14,079 bases of DNA from Oceanospirillaceae bacterium. Its GTDB lineage: Bacteria; Pseudomonadota; Gammaproteobacteria; Pseudomonadales; Balneatricaceae. Positions 6,800 to 14,079 of the stretch are shown here, in pieces. The position numbers were made by a program, and so were the translations under genes. The DNA lies in assembly GCA_003521845.1 (NCBI GenBank), contig DPHB01000007.1, forward strand, positions 35,012 to 49,090, read 5' to 3'. Below the pieces are notes generated by a model, which was given only the letters and a program-made list of their open reading frames with translations, ran no database searches and was not told the origin of the DNA. The number at the start of each line of letters is the position of its first letter. The stretch's first letter is position 1.

Positions 6800-6900
6800 A
6801 GGTGCCTGGCTCAGTCCCGAAGGGAAAGTGCCAGGCTCCAAATTTAAGCCATCCATTCACCAAGTCGGGCACCCATGCTATGCATGCGAGCCAGGCACCT
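6800..6900. repeat. REP-like inverted-repeat complex between MFS gene and gcvP
   Basis: AGGTGCCTGGCTC (6800-6812) and GAGCCAGGCACCT (6888-6900) form a perfect 13-bp inverted repeat around 75 bases. Nested inside, GCCTGGC (6804-6810) also pairs with GCCAGGC (6830-6836), enclosing TCCC/GGGA (6815-6818/6822-6825). TCGGG (6865-6869) can pair with CCCGA of the left arm. It lies between two convergent genes, where REP-type elements often act as bidirectional transcript ends. There are no T-runs of terminator quality. Similar TGCC(T/A)GGC words recur near 5485 and 14060. Confidence 0.65.
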
Positions 6901-6914
6901 AGTGAGGACTTTAT

Positions 6915-9806
6915 TTAGTCTTCGTAGGCTTCCATCGGCGGGCAAGAGCATACTAGGTTGCGGTCACCATATACATTGTCGATACGGTTTACCGTAGGCC
7001 AGAACTTGTTGGCCTTGGTAGCAGCGCTTGGGAAGGCGGCAACGCTACGGGAATAACCACGGTTCCAGCCATGGCTAGCTAGGTCATCTTGCGTGTGAGG
7101 TGCCATCTTCAAGGGGTTGGCTTTAGGGCTCCATTCACCATCTTCAATCTTTTTGATCTCGGCGCGGATAGCCGCCATAGCGTCGCAGAAACGATCAATT
7201 TCACGTTTAGGCTCCGATTCTGTCGGCTCTATCATTAAGGTGCCGGCTACCGGGAAGGACATGGTGGGGGCATGGAAACCGTAGTCCATTAGGCGCTTGG
7301 CAATGTCTTCTTCGCTGACCCCGGTTGCTTCCTTAATGGGGCGGATGTCCACGATGCACTCGTGCGCCACACGATCGTGATTCCCCCGGTACAAGATAGG
7401 GAAGTGTTCGGCTAGACGGGATGCCATGTAGTTAGCATTCACTATCGCCATAGTGGTTGAGTCTTGTAGGCCTTGCGCACCTAGTGAGGTGATATATGCC
7501 CAAGAGATTGGCAAAATAGAAGCACTACCATAAGGCGCTGCAGAAACGGCATGGTTGCCATTTTGTTCACCATGTACAGGGGCCACGGGGTGGTTGGCAA
7601 GGAAAGGAGCCAAGTGGGCTTTCACGCCAATAGGTCCCATACCTGGGCCACCGCCACCGTGTGGGATAGCAAAGGTCTTGTGCAAGTTTAGGTGAGATAC
7701 GTCGGAACCGATTAAGCCAGGCTTACTGATCCCTACTTGCGCGTTCATGTTGGCGCCATCCATATATACCTGGCCACCGTTGTCATGAATGATTTGGCAG
7801 ATTTCAATGATGTCTTCTTCGTAAACACCATGGGTGGATGGGTAGGTGATCATGAGGCAGGCTAGGTTGTCAGCGTGCTCTTGCGCCTTGTTACGCAAGT
7901 CTTCTACGTCTACGTTGCCTTGTTCGTCACAGCGGGTGACGACCACCTTCATGTCAACCATGGCGGCGCTTGCCGGGTTGGTGCCGTGGGCAGAGCTGGG
8001 AATCAAGCAGATGTTACGGTGGCCTTGGCCAATGCTTTCTTGGTATTTACGGATGGCAATCAAGCCGGCGTATTCACCTTGAGCACCAGAGTTGGGTTGC
8101 ATAGACACAGTGTCATACCCCGTTATTTCTACTAGCTGGGCTTCTAAGGAGCGGATCAGCTCCATATAGCCTTCAGTCTGGTCCGCCGGGGTGAATGGGT
8201 GCATGTTGGAAAATTCAGGCCAGGTAACGGGAATCATTTGCACCGTAGCGTTCAGCTTCATAGTGCAAGAACCCAGTGGGATCATACCGTGCACCAAGGA
8301 GAAATCTTTGTTTTCTAGCTGCTTCAAATAACGCAGCATGTCGGTTTCGCTGTGGTAGCGGTTGAACACTGGGTGGGTCAAGATAGCATCTTCACGCATT
8401 AGGTCAGCAGGCATGCCAACTTGCTTGGTGCTTACGGCTGCATAAAGTGCATCGGGGTCCAAGTGGCAATCGGTGTCGGCAAACACACCGGCTAGTTTTT
8501 CTAAGTCTTCAAGACGTGTGGTTTCGTCAAGGCTAATACCCAGGCTGTCAGCACTGTCGCAGCGTAGGTTGTAACCGGCTGCCAAGGCGCGGGCATTAAT
8601 AGCCGCGGTTTGATCACCGGTGTTTACGGTTAAGGTGTCAAAGAAGTTTTTGTTACCAAGGCCAAAGCCTTGGTCTTGTAATACTTGTGCAAGCATGGCC
8701 GTAAAGGCTTGGATGCGGCTAGCAATAGTGCGTAGTCCTTGTGGGCCGTGATACACCGCGTAGAAGGAAGCCATGTTGGCGAGTAGTGCTTGGGCTGTAC
8801 AAATGTTGGAGTTGGCTTTTTCGCGACGGATATGTTGCTCGCGAGTCTGCATGGCCATACGCAGGGCTTTGTTGCCCTTGGTGTCGACAGAAACGCCAAT
8901 GATACGGCCAGGAATAGAACGCTTGTATTTGTCTTTACTAGCAAAGAAGGCGGCATGTGGACCACCAAACCCTAGGGGTACACCAAAGCGTTGGCTGCTA
9001 CCAAAGACAACGTCGGCACCTAAGTGACCAGGGGCTTTTAGCAATACCAGGCTCATAATATCAGCGCCAACGGCTACCAGCGCATTTTGCGCGTGAGCAG
9101 CATCGGTGATGGCTTGTAGATCAACGATTTCGCCGTTGCTACCAGGGTACTGTACCAGTACACCAAATACATCGTGCTGGTCTAGGTCTGTAGCGGGGTT
9201 GCCAACTACGATATCAAAACCAAAGTATTCGGCACGGGCGCGAATAACGGATAGGTTTTGTGGGTGGGTATTGGCGTCGACCAAGAAGGTCGCCGACTTT
9301 TTCTTGTTGGCACGTTTACATAAAGCCATGGCTTCGGCGGCGGCAGTGGCTTCGTCCAACAAGGAGGCATTAGCTAGCTCCATGCCGGTCAAGTCCATCA
9401 CCATCTGCTGATAGTTAAGCAGCGCTTCTAGGCGGCCTTGCGCTATTTCTGGCTGGTACGGCGTGTAAGCCGTGTACCAAGCTGGGTTTTCCATGACGTT
9501 GCGCAAGATAACGTTAGGTACCAGCGTATTACTATAACCCATGCCAATACAAGAGGCTTTAATATCATTTTTGGCTGCCATGGCTTGCAGTTTTACCAAG
9601 GTCTGGCGCTCAGAAACTGGGGCAGGTAAGTCCAGCGGTTGTGGTAAACGAATACTGGCAGGTACAGTTTGTTGCAATAGCTCTTCTGGGCTAGATACTT
9701 GCAAGTAATCCAACATGGCTTGGGTGTCAGCCTGGCCTGGGCCAATGTGACGTTGGATAAATTCGTGTTCCTGGATCAAATCAGACAGGGTAGGCTGGTT
9801 CGACAT
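6915..9806 (-). CDS. gcvP: glycine dehydrogenase (decarboxylating), P-protein of glycine cleavage
   Basis: This 963-residue single-chain P-protein (E. coli about 957) is the PLP enzyme that decarboxylates glycine and passes the aminomethyl group to the lipoyl arm of GcvH. The N-terminal half carries HEFIQRHIGPG and the YTPYQPEIAQGRLE segment; the C-terminal half carries NSGAQGEYAGL, SSAHGTNPASA and the PLP lysine K710 in NLHKTFAIPHGGGGPGMGP (E. coli K706). Both halves are intact, with no frameshift. The ATG at 9806 is chosen because GAGG lies about nine bases upstream and the product then begins MSNQPTLSDL at family length; the frame is open upstream, but a start at 9851 would add 15 unconserved residues. 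gcvH ends 72 bases upstream on the same strand, so gcvHP is likely one unit, read from the operator-bearing gap at 10272-10511. Confidence 0.98.
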   Translation of the reverse strand: MSNQPTLSDLIQEHEFIQRHIGPGQADTQAMLDYLQVSSPEELLQQTVPASIRLPQPLDLPAPVSERQTLVKLQAMAAKNDIKASCIGMGYSNTLVPNVILRNVMENPAWYTAYTPYQPEIAQGRLEALLNYQQMVMDLTGMELANASLLDEATAAAEAMALCKRANKKKSATFLVDANTHPQNLSVIRARAEYFGFDIVVGNPATDLDQHDVFGVLVQYPGSNGEIVDLQAITDAAHAQNALVAVGADIMSLVLLKAPGHLGADVVFGSSQRFGVPLGFGGPHAAFFASKDKYKRSIPGRIIGVSVDTKGNKALRMAMQTREQHIRREKANSNICTAQALLANMASFYAVYHGPQGLRTIASRIQAFTAMLAQVLQDQGFGLGNKNFFDTLTVNTGDQTAAINARALAAGYNLRCDSADSLGISLDETTRLEDLEKLAGVFADTDCHLDPDALYAAVSTKQVGMPADLMREDAILTHPVFNRYHSETDMLRYLKQLENKDFSLVHGMIPLGSCTMKLNATVQMIPVTWPEFSNMHPFTPADQTEGYMELIRSLEAQLVEITGYDTVSMQPNSGAQGEYAGLIAIRKYQESIGQGHRNICLIPSSAHGTNPASAAMVDMKVVVTRCDEQGNVDVEDLRNKAQEHADNLACLMITYPSTHGVYEEDIIEICQIIHDNGGQVYMDGANMNAQVGISKPGLIGSDVSHLNLHKTFAIPHGGGGPGMGPIGVKAHLAPFLANHPVAPVHGEQNGNHAVSAAPYGSASILPISWAYITSLGAQGLQDSTTMAIVNANYMASRLAEHFPILYRGNHDRVAHECIVDIRPIKEATGVSEEDIAKRLMDYGFHAPTMSFPVAGTLMIEPTESEPKREIDRFCDAMAAIRAEIKKIEDGEWSPKANPLKMAPHTQDDLASHGWNRGYSRSVAAFPSAATKANKFWPTVNRIDNVYGDRNLVCSCPPMEAYED

Positions 9807-9878
9807 GATAAAACCTCGTAGTTGCGGTTGGTTAACCGGGTGGGCTAGCAAATTGTATGACTAGTTAGGTAGGTGGGC

Positions 9879-10271
9879 TTATTCTTCGTTGGCAACAACG
9901 TCGGCATAGCCGGCTGCGTCCAGTAGACCGCTAAGGTCGGCACCGTCCGCTAAACGTACTTTAACGATCCAGCCATCGGTGTAAGGCTCTTCGTTAACGG
10001 TCTCAGGTGCATCTTCAAGGGTTTCGTTAAATTCGATAACCGTGCCAGTTACTGGGGCATAGGAGTCAGAAGCGGCTTTCACAGATTCAATAACGGTGTA
10101 TTCTTCGCCGGCGTCTAGTTCGCGATCGGTGTCGACGGCTTCAATAAATACGATGTCACCAAGAAGTTCTTGGGCGTGGTCGGTAATGCCGATAGTAACG
10201 GTGCCATCACCGTTGTCTGCAACCCATTCGTGAGTTTCTGTATAGCGCAGTTCTGCTGGGATGTTGCTCAT
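9879..10271 (-). CDS. gcvH: glycine cleavage system H protein (lipoyl carrier)
   Basis: This 130-residue lipoyl protein shuttles the aminomethyl intermediate from GcvP to GcvT and is reoxidised by the L protein (not in this window). It opens NIPAELRYTETHEWV and contains GITDHAQELLGDIVF; the lipoylated lysine is K65 in ESVKAASDSYAPVTG, followed by NEEPYTDGWIVKV, all standard. The ATG at 10271 has GAAGGA upstream at 8-9 bases and gives normal length; the frame continues seven codons further to an ATG at 10292 without support. It is the first gene of the gcvHP unit and is divergent from the XRE-cupin regulator. The protein is markedly acidic, which is normal for GcvH. Confidence 0.98.
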   Translation of the reverse strand: MSNIPAELRYTETHEWVADNGDGTVTIGITDHAQELLGDIVFIEAVDTDRELDAGEEYTVIESVKAASDSYAPVTGTVIEFNETLEDAPETVNEEPYTDGWIVKVRLADGADLSGLLDAAGYADVVANEE

Positions 10272-10366
10272 GATATGGTCCTTCGTGTGCAAGGTTTATT
10301 ATATAAAGTTGGTGTGTAGGCCAACAAATCTCGAGCAGGATACCATTTAGGGAAACAACGATCAAC

Positions 10367-10388
10367 AAAATTTCCTATAGGAAATTTT
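10367..10388. promoter_or_regulatory. 22-bp perfect palindromic operator, gcvH/regulator gap
   Basis: The arms 10367-10377 and 10378-10388 are exact complements; the core is TTTCCTATAGGAAA (10371-10384). The same core recurs at 11228-11241 in front of gcvT. Related half-sites flank it: TAGGGAA at 10348-10354 and TTCCCTA at 10395-10401. The site is about 95 bases from the gcvH start and 123 from the regulator start, so it can serve both directions. The XRE-cupin protein is the natural candidate to bind it (inference). Confidence 0.75.
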
Positions 10389-10511
10389 TGTATTTTCCCT
10401 ATGCATTCACAGCGGCTCACGTTAAGTGACTAAATAGCACTCACCCCCAAGGGCGTGGTAGCATTCAAACTTATATTAATTGGTTAGTTAAAACCTTTCA
10501 GGAGTAGCGCT

Positions 10512-11135
10512 ATGTCTGAGGAACAGCCCGATATGCCAGAGCTTAAAATAGAGTCTGGATCCGGTACCGAAGCGAGGGTTGAGCCTCTGCAGCTAGGCAA
10601 GCGTTTGCGCCAAATTCGACAAAACCAAAACTTGACCTTAGAAGAAGCTAGCCAAAAAACAGGTCTGGCCCGTTCTACCTTGTCGAAGATTGAGAATGAG
10701 CAGATTTCGCCAACCTTTACTGCGGTACAAAAACTGGCCCATGGCTTAGACGTTGATATTCCTCAATTGTTTGCCAAACCCAAGAGCTCTATGGCTTCTG
10801 GTCGCAGAGTCTTGACTCGTGCCGGCGAAGGTACTGCCCATCCTACTAGCACTTATGAGCATGAATTGTTGTCTACGGATCTAGCGCGTAAGAAGATGAT
10901 TCCTTTTAAAACCCGTGTGCGAGCACGTGATTTTGAAGACTTCTCAGATTGGGTGCGTCATGAAGGGGAAGAGTTCTTGTTGGTGCTCGAAGGCGAGGTG
11001 GCTTTATATACTGAGTTTTATGAGCCCATAGCTTTGTTACCCGGTGATAGTATGTACTACGACGCCAATATGGGTCATGGCCTGGTAAGCCTAAGCGAAG
11101 AAGATGCTTTGGTGTTGTGGGTTGTAGCACGCTAG
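10512..11135 (+). CDS. XRE-cupin (PuuR-like) transcriptional regulator of glycine cleavage genes
   Basis: This 207-residue protein has two domains. After a polar N-terminal tail, residues 28-87 form a Cro/C1-type helix-turn-helix (LGKRLRQIRQNQNLTLEEA, GLARSTLSKIENEQISPTF, VQKLAHGLDVDIPQLF). Residues about 125-206 form a small cupin barrel with RHEGEEFLLVLEGEVALY (149-166) and LPGDSMYYDANMGHG (176-190), where H150, E154 and H189 are candidate ligands for a metal or effector. Known XRE-cupin proteins such as PuuR are ligand-responsive repressors. The gene sits exactly between gcvH (divergent) and gcvT (same strand), and identical palindromes stand before both, so I infer that it controls them in response to glycine or a related metabolite, and itself. 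The start is set by AGGAG (10500-10504) at 7-base spacing, and a terminator follows the gene. Confidence 0.92.
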   Translation: MSEEQPDMPELKIESGSGTEARVEPLQLGKRLRQIRQNQNLTLEEASQKTGLARSTLSKIENEQISPTFTAVQKLAHGLDVDIPQLFAKPKSSMASGRRVLTRAGEGTAHPTSTYEHELLSTDLARKKMIPFKTRVRARDFEDFSDWVRHEGEEFLLVLEGEVALYTEFYEPIALLPGDSMYYDANMGHGLVSLSEEDALVLWVVAR

Positions 11136-11182
11136 CAGTTACCTAACCATGCCATAATTCCAAGTTAAAGTGAGTTAAAAAT

Positions 11183-11213
11183 AAGCCGCGAAGTGTCGCG
11201 GTTTGGTTTTTTT
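11183..11213 (+). terminator. rho-independent terminator after the XRE-cupin gene
   Basis: CCGCGA (11186-11191) pairs with TCGCGG (11196-11201) around the loop AGTG, with further A-T pairs at the base. TTTGG and a seven-T run (11207-11213) follow. It isolates the regulator transcript from gcvT, which therefore needs its own promoter. Confidence 0.88.
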
Positions 11214-11224
11214 ATCAAGAAAAT

Positions 11225-11253
11225 TTGTTTCCTATAGGAAACTTCCCTATAAT
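11225..11253 (+). promoter_or_regulatory. gcvT promoter with embedded palindromic operator
   Basis: TTGTTT (11225-11230) and TATAAT (11248-11253) form a sigma-70 promoter with a 17-base spacer and a perfect -10 box. The palindrome GTTTCCTATAGGAAAC (11227-11242) overlaps the -35 box and fills most of the spacer. It shares the 14-base core TTTCCTATAGGAAA with the site at 10371-10384. A half-site TTCCCTA (11243-11249) overlaps the -10 box. Binding here would block RNA polymerase, which points to repression. Confidence 0.8.
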
Positions 11254-11315
11254 CGCCTCCACGAAATCAAGCTAAGGTCTAGCCTGATTACTTAATTAAA
11301 TAGGTGGAGTGCGTC

Positions 11316-12440
11316 ATGTCTGATAGTCTCTTAGTAACCCCTTTTCACGCAATGCATGTTGAAGCGGGTGCCAAAATGGTGCCTTTTGCTGGCTATGACA
11401 TGCCTGTGCAATACCCGTTAGGTGTCAAGCAAGAGCATTTGCATTGCCGTGCTGCGGCGGGCCTATTTGATGTTTCCCATATGGGCCAATTGAAGCTTAC
11501 TGGTCCAACAGTCGATGCGGTTGCCCAGGCACTGGAAGCGGTTATACCGGCCAATTACGTCGATTTGGCTGTGGGTCGTCAGCGTTACGGTATGTTCACC
11601 AATGCCGACGGCGGTATCATGGACGACCTGATGGTAACCCGTGCCGAAGACCATTTCTTTGTGGTCGTCAATGCAGCTTGTAAAGAGCAGGACATTGCTC
11701 ACCTGCAGGCTAATTTGCCAGCCGATATCGTTATGGAACGGCTAGATGATCGTGCTTTGTTAGCCTTGCAGGGCCCTCAAGCAGTAGAAGTGTTGGTACG
11801 TTTGGCGCCAGAAGTTGCCCAAATGCGTTTTATGGATGGTCAGCCTGTATCTATCTTGGGTCATGATTGTTTCGTTGGTCGTGCCGGTTATACCGGAGAA
11901 GACGGCGTAGAGATTTCTGTACCTACTGACCGTGCCGAGGCTGTGGCCTCGGCTTTATTGGCCTTTGATGAAGTGGAGTGGATTGGCCTAGGTGCACGTG
12001 ACTCTTTGCGCTTAGAAGCAGGTTTGTGTCTTTATGGGCATGATCTGGATCAAACCACTAGCCCGGTTGCCGGTAACCTAATGTGGGCCATGCAAAAAGC
12101 CCGTCGCCCAGGTGGTGAGCGTGAAGGTGGCTTCCCCGGTGCTGACAAGATTTTTGCCGAACTAGCTGCGGGCCCTGCGCAGATGCGGGTTGGCTTGTTG
12201 CCAGAAGGTCGCGCTCCTGTGCGTGAAGGCGTTGAGATTGTGACTGAAGATGGCACTGTAATAGGCCGCGTTACCTCAGGTGGTTTTGGCCCTACTTTAG
12301 GTACGCCGGTTGCCATGGGCTATGTTGATGTTGCGCATACTGAAGTTGGCAGCCAAGTATTTGCATTAGTACGTGGCAAGCAGTTACCGTGTCGTGTTGC
12401 TAGCATGCCCTTTGTAGCTCAGCGTTATTATCGAGGTTAA
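11316..12440 (+). CDS. gcvT: aminomethyltransferase, T-protein of glycine cleavage
   Basis: This 374-residue T-protein transfers the methylene group from the GcvH-bound intermediate to tetrahydrofolate, releasing ammonia. Family motifs in order are MVPFAGYDMPVQY (21-33), AAAGLFDVSHMGQ (46-58), the active-site region GGIMDDL (99-105, with the acidic pair D103-D104), GRAGYTGEDGVEI, LGARDSLRLEAGLCLYGHDL and the C-terminal barrel with GRVTSGGFGPTLG. Nothing is missing. The ATG at 11316 follows AGGTGGA at 7-base spacing; an ATG four codons upstream lies inside that ribosome binding site and is rejected. Unlike the common gcvTHP order, gcvT is separated from gcvHP by the regulator and read in the opposite direction, so its supply must be balanced through the shared operator sequence. 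sbcB follows 89 bases on but has its own start signals. Confidence 0.98.
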   Translation: MSDSLLVTPFHAMHVEAGAKMVPFAGYDMPVQYPLGVKQEHLHCRAAAGLFDVSHMGQLKLTGPTVDAVAQALEAVIPANYVDLAVGRQRYGMFTNADGGIMDDLMVTRAEDHFFVVVNAACKEQDIAHLQANLPADIVMERLDDRALLALQGPQAVEVLVRLAPEVAQMRFMDGQPVSILGHDCFVGRAGYTGEDGVEISVPTDRAEAVASALLAFDEVEWIGLGARDSLRLEAGLCLYGHDLDQTTSPVAGNLMWAMQKARRPGGEREGGFPGADKIFAELAAGPAQMRVGLLPEGRAPVREGVEIVTEDGTVIGRVTSGGFGPTLGTPVAMGYVDVAHTEVGSQVFALVRGKQLPCRVASMPFVAQRYYRG

Positions 12441-12475
12441 GCCTTTTTGATGCTGGGTTGCCGCTGAGGCTTTTT
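12439..12475 (+). terminator. weak candidate terminator after gcvT
   Basis: AAGCCT (12439-12444) can pair with AGGCTT (12467-12472), which leads into five Ts (12471-12475). The loop of about 22 bases is long and the stem short, so termination may be partial and sbcB may be reached from gcvT. Confidence 0.35.
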
Positions 12476-12529
12476 AATCCTACGTGGCCCCGTTACAATA
12501 GCTCTATAAATTCTCATGGAGCTAGTAAC

Positions 12530-13978
12530 GTGGCCTATCAGCCTGACCAAACCCAATCCATTCTTTGGCACGACTACGAAACTTTCGGTATTGATCCGCG
12601 TTTTGACCGCCCCGTACAGTTTGCTGCCATTCGTACAGACCTAGAGTTCAACCCCATTGGCGAGCCCATGATGTGGTATTGCCGCCCGGCAGACGATTAC
12701 CTGCCATCGCCTGGTGCTTGTCTGGTAACGGGTATTACGCCACAACATGCGCAACAAGAAGGACTGCCTGAAGTCGAATTTATGGCACGCATCAACGCCG
12801 TCATGAGTGAGCCTGGTACTTGTGTGGTGGGTTATAACAACCTGCGTTTTGATGATGAATTTACGCGCTATGGTTTGTACCGCAATTTTTTTGATGCCTA
12901 TGCTCGTGAGTGGCAAGGGGGCAACAGTCGCTGGGACTTAATCGATCTTATGCGCGCGGCTTCTGTGTTGCGGCCAGAGGGGATTAATTGGCCACGCAAT
13001 GAAGACGATGAGCTGGTTTTGAAACTAGATCAACTTGCGCCAGCTAACGGCATTGAGCATGGCGATGCCCACGATGCCTTGGCGGATGTGTGGGCCACCA
13101 TCGAAATGGCTAAAAAACTGCGTGCCGCCCAACCACGTCTGTATAACTTTGCTTTTCAGATGAAGCACAAGGCACAAGTTTGGGGGCAATTGGATCTGCA
13201 AATGCAAAAGCCGGTACTGCATGTGTCGGGCATGTACGGCCGCAAAAATGGTTATCTAGCCTTGGTTGCCGCCATGGCCAAGCACCCTAGCAACAAAAAC
13301 GCTGTCTTGGTGTTTGATTTACGCCAAGACCCCAAGCAGTGGCAGTCCGCCAGTGTGGAAGAACTAAAGCTAGCCTTGTTTTCACGTCGCGATGAGCTTG
13401 GTGATAAGCCACGCTTGCCAGTTAAGGAAATTCAAGTAAACAAGTGCCCGCTCGTCGCACCGATGAACACCTTGGCCGAAGACACAGGCCAAGCTTATGG
13501 AGTTGAGCGGCAGGCTAGTATTGATCACCTGCGTTGGTTGCAAGCCAACCCTGAGTTCGTGCAGCGTGTCGTAGCCGCCTACAGCGAACGTGACCCTATG
13601 CCAGCTGCGGACGTCGATGCAGCATTATATGGTGGTGGCTTCTTTGATGACCACGACAAGCGCATGATGCAACAAGTACACGAAACGCCACCTGAACAAT
13701 GGACGAGTGACGCCTTTGTCTTTCATGATGAGCGCCTGTCTAGGTTGCTGATGCGTATGAAAGGGCGCAGCTACCCTGATCAGTTCAGTTCCTCTGAAGC
13801 TGAGCACTGGGAGATGTTTCGACAACAGCGTTTGCTGGGCGGCGAGACGCAAGGTGTACGCACCTTCGAGCAATTTGGCGCCGAGTTAAATAAACTCGCG
13901 GAAGAGTGTGCTGATGAGGCCAGTCAGTCGGTGCTACAAGACTTGGCTATGTATGCCGAGTCTATATACCCTTATTAA
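12530..13978 (+). CDS. sbcB: exodeoxyribonuclease I
   Basis: This 482-residue protein (E. coli 475) is a 3'-to-5' single-strand DNA exonuclease used in recombination and repair in the cytoplasm. The DEDD-superfamily active site starts at D15 and E17 in LWHDYETFG, the same numbering as E. coli ExoI. DRPVQFAAIRTD follows, then GYNNLRFDDEFTRYG (exo II) and EHGDAHDALADVWATI (exo III). A SH3-like/helical C-terminal region follows, with KCPLVAP and the final YAESIYPY. The start is taken as GTG at 12530, with GGAG (12518-12521) 8 bases upstream, giving MAYQPDQ just before the first strand. The frame is open back to a TTG at 12458, but those 24 residues have no family match. A possible -10 box TACAAT (12494-12499) lies before the chosen start, also against the longer form. 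Confidence 0.97.
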   Translation: MAYQPDQTQSILWHDYETFGIDPRFDRPVQFAAIRTDLEFNPIGEPMMWYCRPADDYLPSPGACLVTGITPQHAQQEGLPEVEFMARINAVMSEPGTCVVGYNNLRFDDEFTRYGLYRNFFDAYAREWQGGNSRWDLIDLMRAASVLRPEGINWPRNEDDELVLKLDQLAPANGIEHGDAHDALADVWATIEMAKKLRAAQPRLYNFAFQMKHKAQVWGQLDLQMQKPVLHVSGMYGRKNGYLALVAAMAKHPSNKNAVLVFDLRQDPKQWQSASVEELKLALFSRRDELGDKPRLPVKEIQVNKCPLVAPMNTLAEDTGQAYGVERQASIDHLRWLQANPEFVQRVVAAYSERDPMPAADVDAALYGGGFFDDHDKRMMQQVHETPPEQWTSDAFVFHDERLSRLLMRMKGRSYPDQFSSSEAEHWEMFRQQRLLGGETQGVRTFEQFGAELNKLAEECADEASQSVLQDLAMYAESIYPY

Positions 13979-14005
13979 TCATCACCTAGGCCAGTTACCT
14001 TGTTA

Positions 14006-14079
14006 ATGTCTTTGTTTAGCCTGTTTGTTTCTGGATTGGTGGCCGCTACTATACTGCCAGGTGCCTCGGAGCTCTTGTT
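14006..14079 (+). CDS. YqaA/DedA-like membrane protein, N-terminus only
   Basis: Only 24 codons are inside the window: an ATG at 14006 followed by MSLFSLFVSGLVAATILPGAS and SELL. The hydrophobic stretch with a (L/I)LPG(A/G)SE turn is the N-terminal signature of YqaA-type proteins (COG1238, SNARE-associated/VTT family), small inner-membrane proteins of poorly known, possibly transport-related role. It lies 27 bases after sbcB on the same strand and may be cotranscribed. No strong ribosome binding site is visible. The assignment rests on a short segment. Confidence 0.7.
   Translation, partial: MSLFSLFVSGLVAATILPGASELL

Noticed and set aside
8630..8968. 112-codon open frame on the minus strand inside gcvP
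   Set aside because: It is an out-of-frame shadow of an intact, strongly conserved gcvP and has no family-like motifs.
10272..10366. Glycine riboswitch in the gcvH leader
   Set aside because: I see no aptamer-like paired structure or conserved purine-rich core by eye; the palindrome is better explained as a protein operator.
10906..11130. Open frame antisense to the XRE-cupin gene
   Set aside because: It is a shadow of a clearly coding gene, with no ribosome binding site and no recognisable composition.

Overview
The window looks like chromosomal DNA of a gammaproteobacterium, probably a marine Oceanospirillales-type lineage. The basis is the E. coli-like style of the housekeeping proteins (GcvP, GcvH and exonuclease I with near-identical motif numbering), a CCA-encoding tRNA-Leu, moderate GC and dense coding. 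No ribosomal or phylogenetic marker is present, so the lineage is an inference.

Left part (1-4472): the 3' portion of tRNA-Leu(UAA) is followed by a small accessory module. A LysR-type regulator (minus strand) is divergent from a class IV PLP aminotransferase with D-amino-acid transaminase signatures and a YkvI-family membrane transporter. This layout suggests regulated uptake and transamination of a D-amino acid or a similar substrate. Beyond it lies about 1.2 kb of decayed DNA containing a frameshifted, end-truncated P4-family tyrosine integrase. Together with the tRNA gene this suggests an old island insertion, but I found no att duplication.

Middle part (4596-6900): two tandem single-domain CheY-like response regulators, each with all phosphorylation residues, end in a good intrinsic terminator. 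A Bcr/CflA-type MFS drug-efflux gene follows. A REP-like complex of TGCCTGGC inverted repeats lies between it and the convergent gcvP.

Right part (6915-14079): this is the glycine cleavage region. gcvH and gcvP form a minus-strand unit and gcvT lies on the plus strand. Between them is a plus-strand XRE-cupin (PuuR-like) regulator. The same palindrome, TTTCCTATAGGAAA, occurs in the gcvH/regulator intergenic region and again inside the gcvT promoter, between good -35 and -10 boxes. The simplest reading is that the XRE-cupin protein binds these operators and coordinates the split gcvHP and gcvT units, in place of the glycine riboswitch or GcvA/GcvR control known elsewhere. This self-contained regulatory circuit is the most interesting thing in the window. 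sbcB (exonuclease I) and the first codons of a YqaA/DedA-like membrane protein close the window.
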